Assembly: GCA_947095535.1 (NCBI GenBank)
Contig: OX352773.1
Location: forward strand, 109,685,950 to 109,749,949
DNA: 64,000 nucleotides
Origin: Poecilobothrus nobilitatus
Taxonomy: Eukaryota > Arthropoda > Insecta > Diptera > Dolichopodidae
Direction of reading: 5' to 3'
Position numbers and translations under genes: made by a program. Numbering within the stretch: position 1 is the first letter of the stretch; every line of letters starts with the position of its first letter. The notes below the pieces were generated by a model that saw only the letters and a list, made by a program, of their open reading frames with translations, did not search any database and was not told where the DNA came from. Shown one piece after another: positions 43,854 through 58,175 of the stretch.

Positions 43854-45345
43854 GCATGTAATTTCCAATCAGTTGAAGCCCATCTTCACTCCGAAAGATC
43901 AGCTATACTTGCCTTAAGCGAGACTCAAGTTGTATGTGATGATACTAATTATAATATCAACAGCTATACACTTATTTCGCATTTTATACCTCACCGAGGA
44001 GTCGCTTTATATATAAGTTCTAATGCAGCTTTCAACATCCTTCATGATCTTAAAAGCTCCAACTCGATTTTTCATTATCTCCAGGTTATGTTATGTTACA
44101 AAATGTTACAATATTTTTCTGTTTTTTATACAGATCCCATCAAGCCAGTGAGCTGGAAACTGCTGTGGTCATCGAAGAATTATCCGACAATATCAATAAA
44201 ATTCTGAAAAAGAATCCTGAATGTGAGATAGCTGTCGCGGGTGATTTCAATGTCCACAACAATAACTGGCTCTATTTTTCAAGTTACAATAGCCCGGAAG
44301 GCAAACAAGTTGAACTATTTTCAATCTTATTTCAACTTTCTCCACTTGTAAAGAGCCCAACTCGAATTCCGGTCTAGAAAATCAAAATGAACAGCTTTTG
44401 GACTTGTTCCTGACATCAAATCCAGAAAAATACCATATTTCTGTTAGCGCCCCAATTGAGGCTGCGACCATTGCCTTGTTAAATGCAGCTTTCCAATGCG
44501 TACATCGCCCAATTGAAATCCTATTCCTAAAAGACTAGTCTGGTACTATAACTGTCAAGGGTTTTGGATCCCAGTCAATGGAAAGTTGCTCATGTCTTTC
44601 CGATTCACAAAAAAGGTGACAAAAGCGACCCCTCCAACTACCGGTCAAAGCAATTATTTCGGTCATTTCCAAAGTTATAGAAATTCTCGTTAACAAATGC
44701 AGATGAGATACCTTGATTGCACATTGCTTATTCCTGTTCACCTCCTGGTAACCTTGATTATTCACTGTTCCAGTGAATCTGAGGTTGTTGCTATTGATAT
44801 CTCAAAGGCTTTTGATCGAGTATGGCATTCTGCTCTTTTGAACAAATGTCGAGCTATTGGTGTTGGTAATCTTTTCTGCAAATGGATTGAGAATTTTCTT
44901 TCGAATCGTCGTATTCGTGTCCTTGTCGACAGTTCTATGTCTGACACTTTAGAAATAAAGGCTGGCGTTCCACTAGGCTCCGCTTTATCACCAACTCTTT
45001 TTTTGATTTTTATCAACGACTTACTCTCCTCTACCCTCAATTCAATTCATAGCTTCGCCAATGACAGCACTCGAGTGGCATCCTACGATTTCCTTAAGAA
45101 GTCTAATGTCAGTAGGAAAAGAAATATCATGGTTAGTTTAGTTAAGAAGAGAATTTTAGTTTAGTTAGTTTAGTTAAGTTAAGAAGAAAAGCGATTCCAA
45201 GAAGAAAATTTAGAGCGATCAGAAGGTGTAAGCATTTTAGGTTTGCAGCTAAATCTAAAAATTCTGTGGAATGAGCATATTTTTGATATAACTAAAAGTG
45301 CTGCCAAATGTTCGGCTTTTCTGTCCCGCTGCTAAACATATTTCT
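43854..45345 (+). pseudogene. LINE (Jockey/I-type) endonuclease-RT remnant
   Basis: Fragments from an endonuclease (AILALSETQVVCDDTNYNIN; IAVAGDFNVHNNNWL, with the GDFN catalytic box) pass through a linker (LTSNPEKYHISV) to RT. The longest frame holds VVAIDISKAFDRVWHSALLN, KWIENFLSNRRIRVLVDSSM, GVPLGSALSPTLFLIFINDL and a box degraded from FADD to FAND (IHSFANDSTRV). After more frame breaks, WNEHIFDITKSAAKCSAFL marks the thumb, and similarity ends near 45345. Stops, frame changes and an internal deletion before RT show an old non-functional copy. Its motif spelling differs from the other three LINEs, so it is a separate lineage. Confidence 0.87.
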
Positions 45346-45554
45346 CTCCAAAGGATACATCTATCTATATCTTACATCTATTCATTTTAGCTTTAAAAAA
45401 ATTTAATTTAATTATGTTTAAATTTTATACTGTGTTTAAATATTGAACTATCATTCAATTTCTCTTGTTTGTATTTATATACGAATGCATTTTTTATGTA
45501 GTTTAAAATTATTTATTATTTTGATAAACGTAAAATAAAGAAGAAAATTCTTAC

Positions 45555-45805
45555 CTGATGACATGCTAAAATTTTTACTTCGTTGTCTTCCCCATGGATT
45601 AAGACCAAAAGGACTTAACCATTCATAGATTGCCACTGCAATTGCTGTAACATTTAAGGAAGTAAAAATGGCAATCCAAAGTTCTGGAGAAAATGGCAAA
45701 AGAAACGCTAGCAATGGTATTTCCGATTTACTTTGCGGGGCTGCTAATAATGACACTCCACTGTAGAAGTATGGTGCACTAAAATCAATGACTTCTGCAC
45801 GTGCT
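45555..45805 (-). CDS. Nmdar2: ionotropic glutamate receptor exon (NMDA-type, Nmdar2-like)
   Basis: A single clean internal exon of 251 bp. Minus-sense borders are TTTCTTTCTAG|AGCACG (acceptor) and CATCAG|GTAAGA (donor). It encodes the end of the ligand-binding S1 lobe (ARAEVIDFSAPYFYSGVSLL), the linker LLAFLLPFSPELW and the first membrane helix (IAIFTSLNVTAIAVAIYEW), then LSPFGLNPWGRQRSKNF before the pore loop. The SPFG and LNPWGRQRSKNF spelling fits the insect NMDA receptor subunit 2; another iGluR subunit is less likely. No stop or frameshift, in contrast to everything around it. Neighbouring exons are not in the window: upstream ones would lie beyond 45805 and downstream ones below 45555, so the gene has very large, repeat-filled introns. 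Confidence 0.85.
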
Positions 45806-45909
45806 CTAGAAAGAAAAAGTAAAATATATAACAATAGCAGATTAAAGCGCAGAGAACTACTCTACAAAGTAAATTGAGAAAGAGGTTAAATTAAAATAAA
45901 ATATATTGT

Positions 45910-46070
45910 GAATAATTTTATTAATATAGTTTTAAATTTTATTTGTTTTGTATTAGATGAAAAGTATACAAAAGCCTGAAGAATATTTTAATATTTACAA
46001 AAATTATGGAAGAATGATTCAGCTTGGAAATACTAATTGTCCAATATTTGATTGGAAACAGGCGAAATTT
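45910..46070 (+). pseudogene. 3' exon fragment of the transposase-like gene family, copy 2
   Basis: Closely matches 39990-40140: the same intron end (TTTGTATTAG acceptor) and the same KPEEYFNIY block with few changes. It is followed, not preceded, by the 1.1-kb repeat, so gene fragment and repeat travel together in different orders. Confidence 0.75.
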
Positions 46071-46189
46071 TTTTGGAATAGAGCCATGAAATTTTAACTG
46101 CTGATAGATACCATAAAAATATTAATTTTATGAATAAATGGATTTTTCTGTAGCCCAACCCATTAAGGTACATTCCCCCAAAGTTCGAA

Positions 46190-47390
46190 AAATCTCTATA
46201 TTTAAATTGTTATAACACAAGTTCTATAAGGTATATCTTCAATCTGAAAATTCCAAACGATAGGTGCTATTATGGGCTTTACAAACATGTATATAATATT
46301 TATATATTTGTGCTATACGGTGTCTTAATTTACCGTTATGCGAAACTGAATTATTGCAAACTCCTTTAACCCTTCTATCTTCTAAACGGTTTAAGTTGGA
46401 AACTTGAAATTTTAACAGAAGTAAGATCTTTGAAAATAAATATGAGTGATTTCAGAAATTTTTTTTGTATCACCCCCGTTTAAAAGTTGTAAGGGGTCAA
46501 AAACTGAAAATTTCCTATTTTTAAACACCTATAACTTGAACACCTGTTAAAATTTTTTGAAGTAATACACAAAAATTAAAGCTTCAACATTATACTCTTA
46601 TTTCTGTTAACAACTTTTTTTAATAATATAGGGTTACTTTATAATTGACGAAAGTGTTACTTGATTTTTTCAAATTTTCTAACAAATTTCTTTAACGAAT
46701 TTTTTGCATTTTGTTTTACTCGATAATTTGAAATTGTTGATGATATAATGCGTAGTACAAAAAAATTTAAATAAATAAATAACATAACGGTTGCTTGAAT
46801 AATTTTTATTTATATGATATTGATATACATACATACTTATATAATATCATGTTTATTTACATATCGTATATGTCAGTGATGAATGAATGATAAGAGTATA
46901 GATGTATATTATATAGCGCCGTATTTACATACATATATGTATTTTATTGTAGTTATAAGAAATTATTCTATGAATGGAAATATTTTTAAAGAAATATTGC
47001 AATGTATGGCGTAATACTTATAACAATATAAATATACTATGTGCGCATTAATATAATATAATATTGAAAATTATATTTACTATTTTGTAATTTAATATAC
47101 ATTTACCGCTTAGTATTAAATGGTACTATAGATAATTTGAAAAACTTTTGGATTGATAACCGTTATGTGGAAGGTTAGAATCTGCTTTTGAAGAATGTAT
47201 AAACATATAGTTTAAATATATTTACAACCCATAGTTCTAGAAATTATAAAATTCACCCAAATTATTTTAAAAACTAAAATATTAAAAAAATAATATTGTA
47301 AGCAGAGTGACAGGCTGTGAACATACTAACGGTTCGTACGGGTATCTAAGAGTTGACAAAGGCAACTGTATTCTTTCTCGTTTTTTATTC
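46190..47390. repeat. 1.1-kb dispersed repeat, copy 2
   Basis: Colinear with 38852-39990 apart from small insertions, including extra sequence near 46985-47050. Ends in the same SINE body segment (47297-47385). Confidence 0.9.
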
Positions 47391-47664
47391 TTATTAATAT
47401 AAATTTAAGATTAAAATCAGAAAACGAAAGCTTCCAATAACCTTTGTTAAAAAGCCTTAATTATCGGGTTGGGCGCATTAATTATCATATTATACCAAAT
47501 TTTACGAAAAACAAGTAAATATAACAGTAAATCGATGCAACCGACTTATTTATACCCTACACCTAAAAAATTCAAATTAAATTTTTTTATCCATAAGTTA
47601 TTTTAGTTAGGTATTTAATATAAGTTAAAAAAATAAATGCTTTTACAACCTTTGTACAAAATTT

Positions 47665-48480
47665 CAGGTTTCTATCTTTATTAAATTCGAAGATATGCTT
47701 GTTCGGTCTTGGGAGTTGTGTGGGAGATACGCGAACAACCACTTCAATTCATCTCAAATTTTAGGCAAATCAGGGATCCAGGAAACAGCACCCTTGTATC
47801 AAATTTGAAGTTTCTATCTTTATTAATTTCGAAGATATGCTTTTTGGTTTTGGGAATTGTATGGGAGATACGCGAACAACTCCTCCATTTCATCTCAAAT
47901 TGTGGACAAATCAGGGATTCAGAAAACAACACCCTAGTACCAAATTTTAAGATTCTATCTTTATTAACTTCGAATATATGCTTGTTCGGTTTTGGGAGTT
48001 GTGTGGGAGATACCCGAAAAACCATTCCAATTCATCTCAAATTTTAGGTAAATCAGGGATTCAGGAAACAACACCCTCGTATCAAATTTGCAATTTTCTA
48101 TCTTTATTAATTTCGAAGGTATGCTTGTTCCGTTTTGGGAGTTGTGTGGGAGGTACCCGAACAACTACTCCAATTCATCTCAAATTTTAGGGATATCAAG
48201 GATTCGGGAAAACACACTCTCGTACAAAATTGTAAGTTTCTATCTTTATAAATTTCGAAGATATGCTTATTCGCTTTTGGGAGATGTATGGGAGGTGCCC
48301 GAACCCATGGACCGATTTTGTCCGAATGTCCAGATTCGAACTTGGCCTTCCTTTCGTAATTAGTAATCTACTATGTAAATTTCATCAAGATAGCTTCACT
48401 AGATTTTGAGTTATCGTACGAACGGACGGACTAACGGACGGACATCGCTAAATCGACTCAGGAGGTGATCCTGATTCAGA
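47665..48480. repeat. about 142-bp tandem repeat with GGACGGAC tail
   Basis: TTTCTATCTTTATT recurs at about 47669, 47810, 47953, 48095 and 48237. Each unit carries TTCGAAGATATGCTTGTTCG, GGGAGTTGTGTGGGAGATAC and CATTTCATCTCAAATT. The last unit runs into GAGTTATCGTACGAACGGAC and GACATCGCTAAATCGACTCA, a repeat end I associate with insect, especially dipteran, dispersed elements. Frames across it are not genes. Confidence 0.92.
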
Positions 48481-48756
48481 ATATATATATATGTCCAAAT
48501 CTAACTCGCTTCCGTTTGGTGGTTACAAACACCATACCAAAGTTAATATACCATATACTTTAAATGTAGGGTATAAAAAACCCATTTAAAAAAAAAAAAA
48601 AAATTATTAAGAAAAATCGTAGATCGAATGTGTACAGTTGGTCATATGCTTATAACTGACCGATACCGAAGAGAGTTTATTAATTTTATTGTTGTTTTCC
48701 CTCGTCAAAAGCTTGATTATTTTTTCCAATATATAAATAATTAACCTAATTAAATA

Positions 48757-50960
48757 TTACTGGCAACGCCGACTTCAAAATATCACACCAAAATATAATT
48801 CTAATATGTTCCCAGAATTAAATAAAATATTACGTAGTAATAATTACAACTTAATTTCCACTTTACACATAGAACCAAAGGACTCTGTATTACTTTCTCA
48901 AAATAATATTAATACATACAACTTAAAAAGATCAGCTAAAAATAATTACATACTAGAAGATCAAAAAGAAATTTACAATGTGTTAGGTTCATATTTAGAA
49001 AAAACTCATAGAATTCATACACCAACAAACAGTAGAATACATAACAAAATATCAGATAAAGTAAACCAATTCAAGAACAATAATTAACAATTCACACAAA
49101 TAACATTTCTTTTTGTATTTTTAACGATACAAATAAGTCAGCTGAGCAGAGTGGTGAAAATAGCCAATTCACGAACCAATTTGAGCTTTTTTCGAAATTG
49201 AAAGTTTTAAAAAATAAAACCTCTACTGGTGTCGATAATATGCAAAACATAGTATTGAAAAATCTAAGTAGTTTAATAATTTCGAAATATGTCATCCTGT
49301 TCAACAATGCAATAAATAATTCGTATTTTCCGCAAATTTGGAAAACATCGAAAGCCATATTGCTAAAAAAAACCAGGCAAGAACGCAAATAATCCTAGTA
49401 TCTATAGACCAATTAGTCTAACGCCTAGCATTAGTAAAGTATTTGAAACAGTTATAAACGATAAAATTTGAAAATTTATTAATTTAAACAATCTAATTCC
49501 TCAAAATCAGTTTGGATTTAGGTACAAGCATGGAACTCTTCATACTATAACCAAACTAACATCTGATATCTGCTGGTTTATAAATAAAAATACGAGGTTG
49601 GAGCCTGTAGATTTTGAAAAAGCCTTTAATTCGGTCTGGTTGGATGTTCTAATATATAAATTGTTATACAAATACAAATTTCAATTCCATTTAATAGTGC
49701 TCATACAGAGCATGTTGTATAACAACAAATTCCTTCTATATAATTCTCAAAACGCATTAAATAAAATATTTACAATTGAAAATGGCCTACTACAAGGCAC
49801 AGTTAACGCACCGATTCTTTTCTCTATATATATGGCAGATCTACTACATTTATTAGAGCGAGTAAAAGGTAATACCTATACACTAGCTTTTGCGGACGAT
49901 ATAATAGTCTATTCGGCAAATGACACAATAAGTAGCATACAGTCCAAAGTGCAAAAATTTTTAACATCATATTGGATTATTGTTAAATCTGGATATTAAA
50001 AGTGAACTTTAATAAATGTGAAACCATCCTATTTCGTAATACGGTGGACAAAACAAGTTCAGACATAAAAAAAAATTGGAAAAGTTTTACTATAAAGTCA
50101 CCAGATAATTCACCCCTTGCAAAGAAAAAAGTTGTTAAATATCGCAATTTGAACTACTCCGCGCATATAAAATATACAATTTCCAAAGGAAATAAACCAT
50201 TCATGGCAGCAAAAAAACTCTTTTATAATAAAAACATAAGTAACAGGGTTAAAATAATCTGCTACCAAACACTAATTAGGCCAACACTTATGTATGGTGT
50301 GCCTGTATGGTACAACATAAGCGCAAGCTTAATGGAGAAACTACGCAAATTTGAAAGAAAGTGCATAAGAGTTTGTATCAATAAAAACCGAAAGCCCGAA
50401 TCCGACTACAAACATTTCTACTCAAACAAATATTTGTACAAGGAATCAAACATAAATAGAATAAACAGTTTTATGATAAAACTTGTTCGCAAACATTATG
50501 AGAGAGCAAAAAACACTCCAGAAAAGGTTTTATATAACATATATATTACCACAAAGAGGAGTACATAAGATAAACTTTGCTCACGGGATTTATTGCCCCT
50601 GAGCATTTTACATTTCTTGATAAAAATGGTTATATTCAACACCAAAATCATGTCCCGATATTATTTCCTTATAATAGACGGGTCAGATGTAAATCAATAG
50701 AATATAACCCGGGCAATATTAACGGAGTAAATTTGAAATATGACATGTCTATACCCGATAAAGACAAAAAAATAAAAAGAGATTATTGGTGGTTGGATAA
50801 CAAACATTCATCAGAAGTTAGTACTAGAACTACAAATTAGGTTTTAATTTAAGCTAAGTTACTCAATTTAGGATAAGTAGGGTAAGGCATAGGTTAAGTT
50901 GTTTTTATTGTAACAACTAGAATAAATATTGATTTTTATAACCGAAATTTTTGCAATATA
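48757..50960 (+). pseudogene. LINE (Jockey/I-type) reverse transcriptase, fairly complete
   Basis: The RT region in several frames: WQRRLQNITPKYNSNM, LKNKTSTGVDNMQNIVLKNL (about 49210), YRPISLTPSISKVFETVI (about 49404), NQFGFRYKHGTLHTITKL, then motif A (VDFEKAFNSVW), NGLLQGTVNAPILFSIYMAD and an intact catalytic FADD (about 49886-49900). The thumb and tail follow (MNFNKCETILF; RPTLMYGVPVWYN; FERKCIRVCINKN), ending RDYWWLDNKHSSE before 50840. Stops near 49391, 49472 and 49997 and frame shifts break it. The endonuclease is absent, so the copy is 5' truncated. The A-run near 50965 may be its poly(A) tail, with the satellite element beginning right after. Confidence 0.88.
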
Positions 50961-53900
50961 AAAAAAAAAGAAGAATAAAATATTACTAGTATTCGCCCGA
51001 CCCTCGAAATTCGAGGTGTTTTAATTAGCAATTACAATACATTTTTTTTACAATTTTATTTAAAATGTAAAAATACAATTTTCAATAATTAAAGCCGTTA
51101 TGAATTTAAAATTTCTTTGCAAATGATATTTTTTGTAAAAAGACGATTATTATTATCTTTTAGAAGTTGCCCTTGATTTATTGAGTATTGGAAACTCAAT
51201 ATATACCTATTATATATGTATATATTATAAGAAGCCTAAGATGGTAAATCATTGAGTAAAAGGGTTTTAAATGTCTATCAATACAGATTAAATATTATGA
51301 TGATATTATGATATGTAAGAATTTATTTCGTTTAAAATATAAAAAAAAAAAAAAACTGAATCGAACTTGCAAAATCAAAAAGCAATTATTAATAACCACA
51401 CACTCTACCGCTGTACTAAACACTAAACTAAAATTGTAATGTTTATATTCAGTTATATTGTGAAATTCCTACTCCTACCATACAACCAATATTTTAAAAT
51501 TTTTAATCGAAAAGAAAAATAAAACAAAAATTTAACGGAATCAAAGAGCGTCGTTTTTAAATATGTATATTATGGATATGTATACATGGGTTTTTTATAA
51601 AAATGGAAAATTATTAATGAAAATCAGAAAATTTTGGAAAAATATTAATCTTGGAAGATAGCTGTGCTGAATATTTATCATTTAAAAAGAAAAAAATAAA
51701 AGTTGGTTGGTAAATCATTGGAGTAAAAGGGTTTTAAATGTCTGTCATTTACAGATTAAATATTATGATCTGTAAGAATTTATTTCGTATAAAATATTAG
51801 AAATAAAACAAAAAAAAAAAATAGAATAGAATCGAACTTGCAAACTAAAAACTTCTAAAGTTTAAGGAGCGGCCACTCTACCACTGCACCAAACTCCCCA
51901 CTGGAGTTTCCACGTTTATATTCAATTATATTGTGAAATTTCTATTTCCCACAATGCAAACTGCATTTTAAAATTTTTTTTATGTTTTTAGAAAAAAAAA
52001 CAAAAAGCAAAAACAACAAAACAAAATTTAAAATTCAACGGAATAAAAGAGCGTCGTTTTTGAATATGTATATTATAGGTATAAATTATACATATTATAT
52101 GATACATATGTATATACTTTACATGGGTTTTTTTATAAAAATGGAAAATTATTAATGAAAATCTGAAAATTTTGGAAAAATATTAATTTTGTAAGATGGC
52201 TGTACTGAATATTTATCATTTAAAAAGACAAAAATGAAAGTTGATTGGTAAATCATTAAGTAAAAGGGTTTTAAATGTCTGTCATTTACAGATTAAATAT
52301 TATGATATGTAAGAATTTATTTCGTATAAAATATTAAAAATAAAAAAAAAATAAAAAAAATAGAATAGAATCGAACTTGCAAACTAAAGACTTCTAAAGT
52401 TTAAGAAGCGGCCACTCTACCACTGCACCAACCTCCCCTCTGTAGTTTCGACGTTTATATTCAATTATATTGTGAAATTTCTATTTCCCACCATGCAAAC
52501 TATATTTTAAAATTTTTTTTATGTTTTTAGAAAAAAAACAAAAAGCAAAAACAACAAAACAAAATTTAAAATTCAACGGAATAAAAGAGCGTCGTTTTTG
52601 AATATGTATATTATAGGTATAGATTATACATATTATATGATACATATGTATATACTTTACATGGGTTTTTTATAAAAATGAAAAATTATTAATGAAAATC
52701 AGAAAATTTTGGAAAAATATTAATTTTGTAAGATGGCTGATGGCTATTTATCATTTAAAAAGAAAAAAATGAAAGTTGGTTGGTAAATCATTCAGTAAAA
52801 AGGTTTTAAATGTCTGTCATTTACAGATTAAATATTATGATATGTAAGAATTTATTTCCTATAAAATATTAGAAATAAAAAAAAAATATAAAAATAGAGT
52901 AGAATCGAACTTGCAAACCAAAGACTTCTAAAGTTTAAGAAGCGGCCACTCTAACACTGCACCAAACTTCCTACTGGAGTTTAGACGTTTATATTCGATT
53001 ATATTGTGAAATTTCTATTTCCCACCATGCAAACTATATTTTAAAATTTTTTTTATGTTTTTAGAAAAAAAACAAAAAGCAAAAACAACAAAACAAAATT
53101 TAAAATTCAACGGAATAAAAGAGCGTCGCTTTTGAATATGTATATTATAGGTATAGATTATACATATTATATGATACATATTTATATACTTTACATGGGT
53201 TTTTTATAAAAATGGAAAATTATTAATGAAAATCAGAAAATTTTGGAAAAATATTAATTTTCTAAGATGGCTGTACTGAATATTTATCATTGAAAAAGAA
53301 AAAAATGAAAGTTGGTTGTTAAATCATTGAGTAAAAGGGTTTTAAATGTCTGTCATTTACAGATTAAATATTATGATATGTAAGAATTTATTTCGTATAA
53401 AATATTAGAAATAAAAAAAAAAAAAATAGAATAGAATCGAACCTGCAAACTAAAGCCTTCTAAAGTTTAAGAAGCGGCCACTCTACCAGTGCACCAAACT
53501 CCCCACTGTAGTTTCGACGTTTATATTCAATTATATTGTGAAATTTCTATTTCCCACCATGCAAACTATATTTTAAAATTTTTTTTATGTTTTTAGAAAA
53601 AAAACAAAAAGCAAAAACAACAAAACAAAATTTAAAATTCAACGGAATAAAAGAGCGTCGTTTTTGAATATGTATATTATAGGTATAGATTATACATATT
53701 ATATGATACATATGTATATACTTTACATGGGTTTTTTATAAAAATGAAAAATTATTAATGAAAATCAGAAAATTTTGGAAAAATATTAATTTTGTAAGAT
53801 CGCTGTACTGAATATTTATCATTTAAAAAGAAAAAAATGAAAGTTGGTTGGTAAATCATTGAGTAAAAGGGTTTTAAATGTCTGTCATTTACAGATTAAA

Positions 53901-54476
53901 TATTATGATATGTAAGAATTTATTTCGTATAAAATATTAGAAATAAAAAATATAAATAAATAGAATAGAATCGAACTTGCAAACTAAAGACTTCTAAAGT
54001 TTAAGAAGCGGCCACTCTACCACTGCACCAAACTCCCCACTGGAGTTTGCACGCATATAATCAATTATATTGTGAAATTTCTATTTCCCATCATGCAAAC
54101 TCTATTTTAAATTTTTTTTTATGTTTTTAGAAAAAAAACAAAAAGCAAATACAACAAAACAAAATTTAAAATTCAACGGAATAAAAGAGCGTCGTTTTTG
54201 AATATGTATATTATAGGTATAAATTATACATATTATATGATACATATGTATATACTTTACATGGGTTTTTTATAAAAATGGAAAATTATTAATGAAAATC
54301 AGAAAATTTTGGAAAAATATTAATTTTCTAAGATGGCTGTACTGAATATTTATCATTTAAAAAGAAAAAAATGAAAGTTGGTTGTTAAATCATTGAGTAA
54401 AAGGGTTTTAAATGTCTGTCATTTACACATTAAATAGTATGATATGTAAGAATTTACTTCTTATAATATATTAGAA

Positions 54477-54511
<35 letters not shown>

Positions 54512-56639
54512 GAATCGAACTTGCAAACTAAAGACTTCTAAAGTTTAAGAAGCGGCCACTCTACCACTGCACCAAACTCCCCACTGGCGTTTCGACGTTT
54601 ATATTCAATTCTATTGTGAAATTTCTATTTCCCACCATGCAAACTATATTTTAAATTTTTTTTTATGTTTTTAGAAAAAAAACAAAAAGCAAAAACAACA
54701 AAACAAAATTTAAAATTCAACGGAATAAAAGAGCGTCGTTTTTGAATATGGTTATTATAGGTATAGATTAGACATATTATATGATACATATGTATATACT
54801 TTACATGGGTTTTTTATAAAAATGGAAAATTATTAATGAAAATCAGAAAATTTTGGAAAAATATTAATTTTGTAAGATGGCTGTACTGAATATTTATCAT
54901 TTAAAAAGAAAAAAATGAAAGTTGGTTGTTAAATCATTGAGTAAAAGGGTTTTAAATGTCTGTCATTTACACATTAAATATTATGATATGTAAGAATTTA
55001 TTTCGTATAAAATATTAGAAATAAAAAAAAAAAATAGAATAGAATCGAACTTGCGAACTAAAGACTTCTAAAGTTTAAGAAGCGGCCACTCTACCACTGC
55101 ACCAAACTCCCCACTGGAGTTTCGACGTTTATATTCAATTCTATTGTGAAATTTCTATTTCCCACCATGCAAACTATATTTTAAAATATTTTTTATGTTT
55201 TTAGAAAAAAACAAAAAGCAAAAACAACAAAACAAAATTTAAAATTCAACGGAATAAAAGAGCGTCGTTTTTTAATATGTATATTATAGGTATCGATTAT
55301 ACATATTATATGATACATATGTATATACTTTACATGGGTTTTTTATAAAAATGGAAAATTATTAATGAAAATCAGAAAATTTTGGAAAAATATTAATTTT
55401 GTAAGATGGCTGTACTGAATATCATTTAAAAAGAAAAAAATGAAAGTTGGTTGGTAAATCATTTACTTAATGATTTTAAATGTCTGTCATTTAAAGATTA
55501 AATATTATGATATGTAAGAATTTATTTCGTATAAAATATTAGAAATAAAAAAAAAAAAAAAAATAGAATAGAATCGAACTTGCAAACTAAAGACTTCTAA
55601 AGTTTAAGAAGCGGCCACTCTACCACTGCACCAAACTGCCCACTGGAGTTTCGACGTTTCGACGTTTTAGAAAAAAAAACAAAAAGCAAAAACAACAAAA
55701 CAAAAAAAAAAAAGCAAAAACAACAAAACAAAATTTAAAATTCAACGGAATAAAAGAGCGTTGTTTTTGAATATGTTTATTATAGGTATAGATTATACAT
55801 ATTATATGATACATATGTATATACTTTACATGGGTTTTTTATAAAAATGGAAAATTATTAATGAAAATCAGAAAATTTTGGAAAAATATTAATTTTGTAA
55901 GATGGCTGTACTGAATATTTATCATTTAAAAAGAAAAAAATGAAAGTTGGTTGGTAAATCATTGAGTAAAAGGGTTTTAAATGTCTGTCATTTACAGATT
56001 AAATATTATGATATGTAAGAATTTATTTCGTATAAAATATTAGAAATAAAAAAAAAAAAAAAAATAGAATAGAATCGAACTTGCAAACTAAAGACTTCTA
56101 AAGTTTAAGAAGCGGCCACTCTACCACTGCACCAAACTGCCCACTGGAGTTTCGACGTTTCGACGTTTTAGAAAAAAAAACAAAAAGCAAAAACAACAAA
56201 ACAATAAAAAAAAAAGCAAAAACAACAAAACAAAATTTAAAATTCAACGGAATAAAAGAGCGTTGTTTTTGAATATGTTTATTATAGGTATAGATTATAC
56301 ATATTATATGATACATATGTATATACTTTACATGGGTTTTTTATAAAAATGGAAAATTATTAATGAAAATCAGAAAATTTTGGAAAAATATTAATTTTGT
56401 AAGATGGCTGTACTGAATATTTATCATTTAAAAAGAAAAAAAAGAAAGTTGGTTGTTAAATCATTGAGTAAAAGGGTTTTAAATGTCTGTCATTTACACA
56501 TTAAATATTATGATATGTAAGAATTTATTTCGTATAAAATATTAGAAATAAAAAAAAAAAAAAAAATAGAATAGAATCGAACTTGCAAACTAAAGACTTC
56601 TAAAGTTTAAGAAGCGGCCACTCTACCACTGCACCAAAC

Positions 56640-58175
56640 TCCCCACTGGAGTTTCGACGTTTATATTCAATTCTATTGTGAAATTTCTATTTCCCACCAT
56701 GCAAACTATATTTTAAAATTTTTTTTATGTTTTTAGAAAAAAACAAAAAGCAAAAACAACAAAACAAAATTTAAAATTCAACGGAATAAAAGAGCGTCGT
56801 TTTTGAATATGTATATTATAGGTATAGACTATACATATTATATGATACATATGTATATACTTTACATGGGTTTTTTATAAAATTGGAAAATTGTTAATGA
56901 AAATCAGAAAATTTTGGAAAAATATTAATTTTGTAAGATGACTGTACTGAATATTTATCATTTAAAAAGAAAAACATGAAAGTTGGCTGGTAAATCATTG
57001 AGTAAAAGGGTTTTAAATGTCTGTCATTTACAGATTAAATATTATGATATGTAAGAATTTATTTCATATAAAATATTAGAAATTAAAAAAAAAAAGAAAA
57101 AATAGAATAGAATCCAACTTGCAAACTAAAGACTTCTAAAGTTTAAGAAGCGGCCACACTACCACTGCACCAAACGCCCCACTGGAGTTTCCACGCATAT
57201 ATTCAATTATATTGTGAAATTTCTATTTCCCACCATGCAAACTACATTTAAAAATTTTTTTTATGTTTTTAGAAAAAAACAAAAAGCAAAAACAACAAAA
57301 CAAAATTTAAAATTCAACGGAATAAAAGAGCGTCGTTTTGTAATATGTATATTATAGGCATAGATTATACATATTATATGATACATATGTATATACTTTA
57401 CATGAATTTTTTATAAAAATGGAAAATTATTAATGAAAATCAGAAAATTTTGGAAAATTTTAACTTTGTAAGATCGCTGTACTGAATATTTATCATTTAA
57501 AAAGAAAAAAATGAAAGCTGTTTGGTCTATCATTGAGTAAAAGGGTTTTAAATGTCTGTCATTTACAGATTAAATATTATGATATGTAAGAATTTATTTC
57601 GTATAAAATATTAGAAATAAAAAAAAAAAAAAAATACAATAGAATCGAACTTGCAAACTAAAGACTTCTAAAGTTTAAGAAGCGGCCACTCTACCACTGC
57701 ACCAAACTGCCCACTGGAATTTCCACGCATATATTCAATTATATTGTGAAATTTCTATTTCCCACCATGCAAACTCTATTTCAAAATTTTTTTTATGTTT
57801 TTAGAAAAAAACAAAAAGCAAAAACAACAAAACAAAATTTAAAATTCAACGGAATAAAAGAGCGTCGTTTTTGAATATGTATATTATAGGTATAGATTAT
57901 ACATATTATATGATACATATGTATATACTTTACATGGGTTTTTTATAAAAATGGAAAATTATTAATGAAATTCAGAAAATTTTGGAAAAATATTAATTTT
58001 GTAAGATGGCTGTACTGAATATTTATCATTTAAAAAGAAAAAAATGAAAGTTGGTTGGTAAATCATTGAGTAAAAGGGTTTTGAATGTCTGTCATTTACA
58101 GATTAAATATTATGATATGTAAGAATTTATTTCGTATAAAATATTAGAAATAAAAAAAAAAAAAAAAAATAGAAT
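56640..58175. repeat. higher-order duplicate block A within satellite
   Basis: Shares private variants with block B at about 59305-60840 (offset close to 2665, five monomers): TTATAAAATTGGAAAATTGT, AAATTAAAAAAAAAAAGAAA, GAATCCAACTTGC and CATGAATTTTTTATAAAAAT. Indicates unequal exchange of a multi-monomer block. Confidence 0.85.

Noticed and set aside
47709..48363. Overlapping 60-110 codon frames on both strands
   Set aside because: Periodic products of a 142-bp tandem repeat.
55620..56316. Phe-rich minus-strand frames
   Set aside because: Translation of A-rich satellite segments, repeated identically in two monomers.
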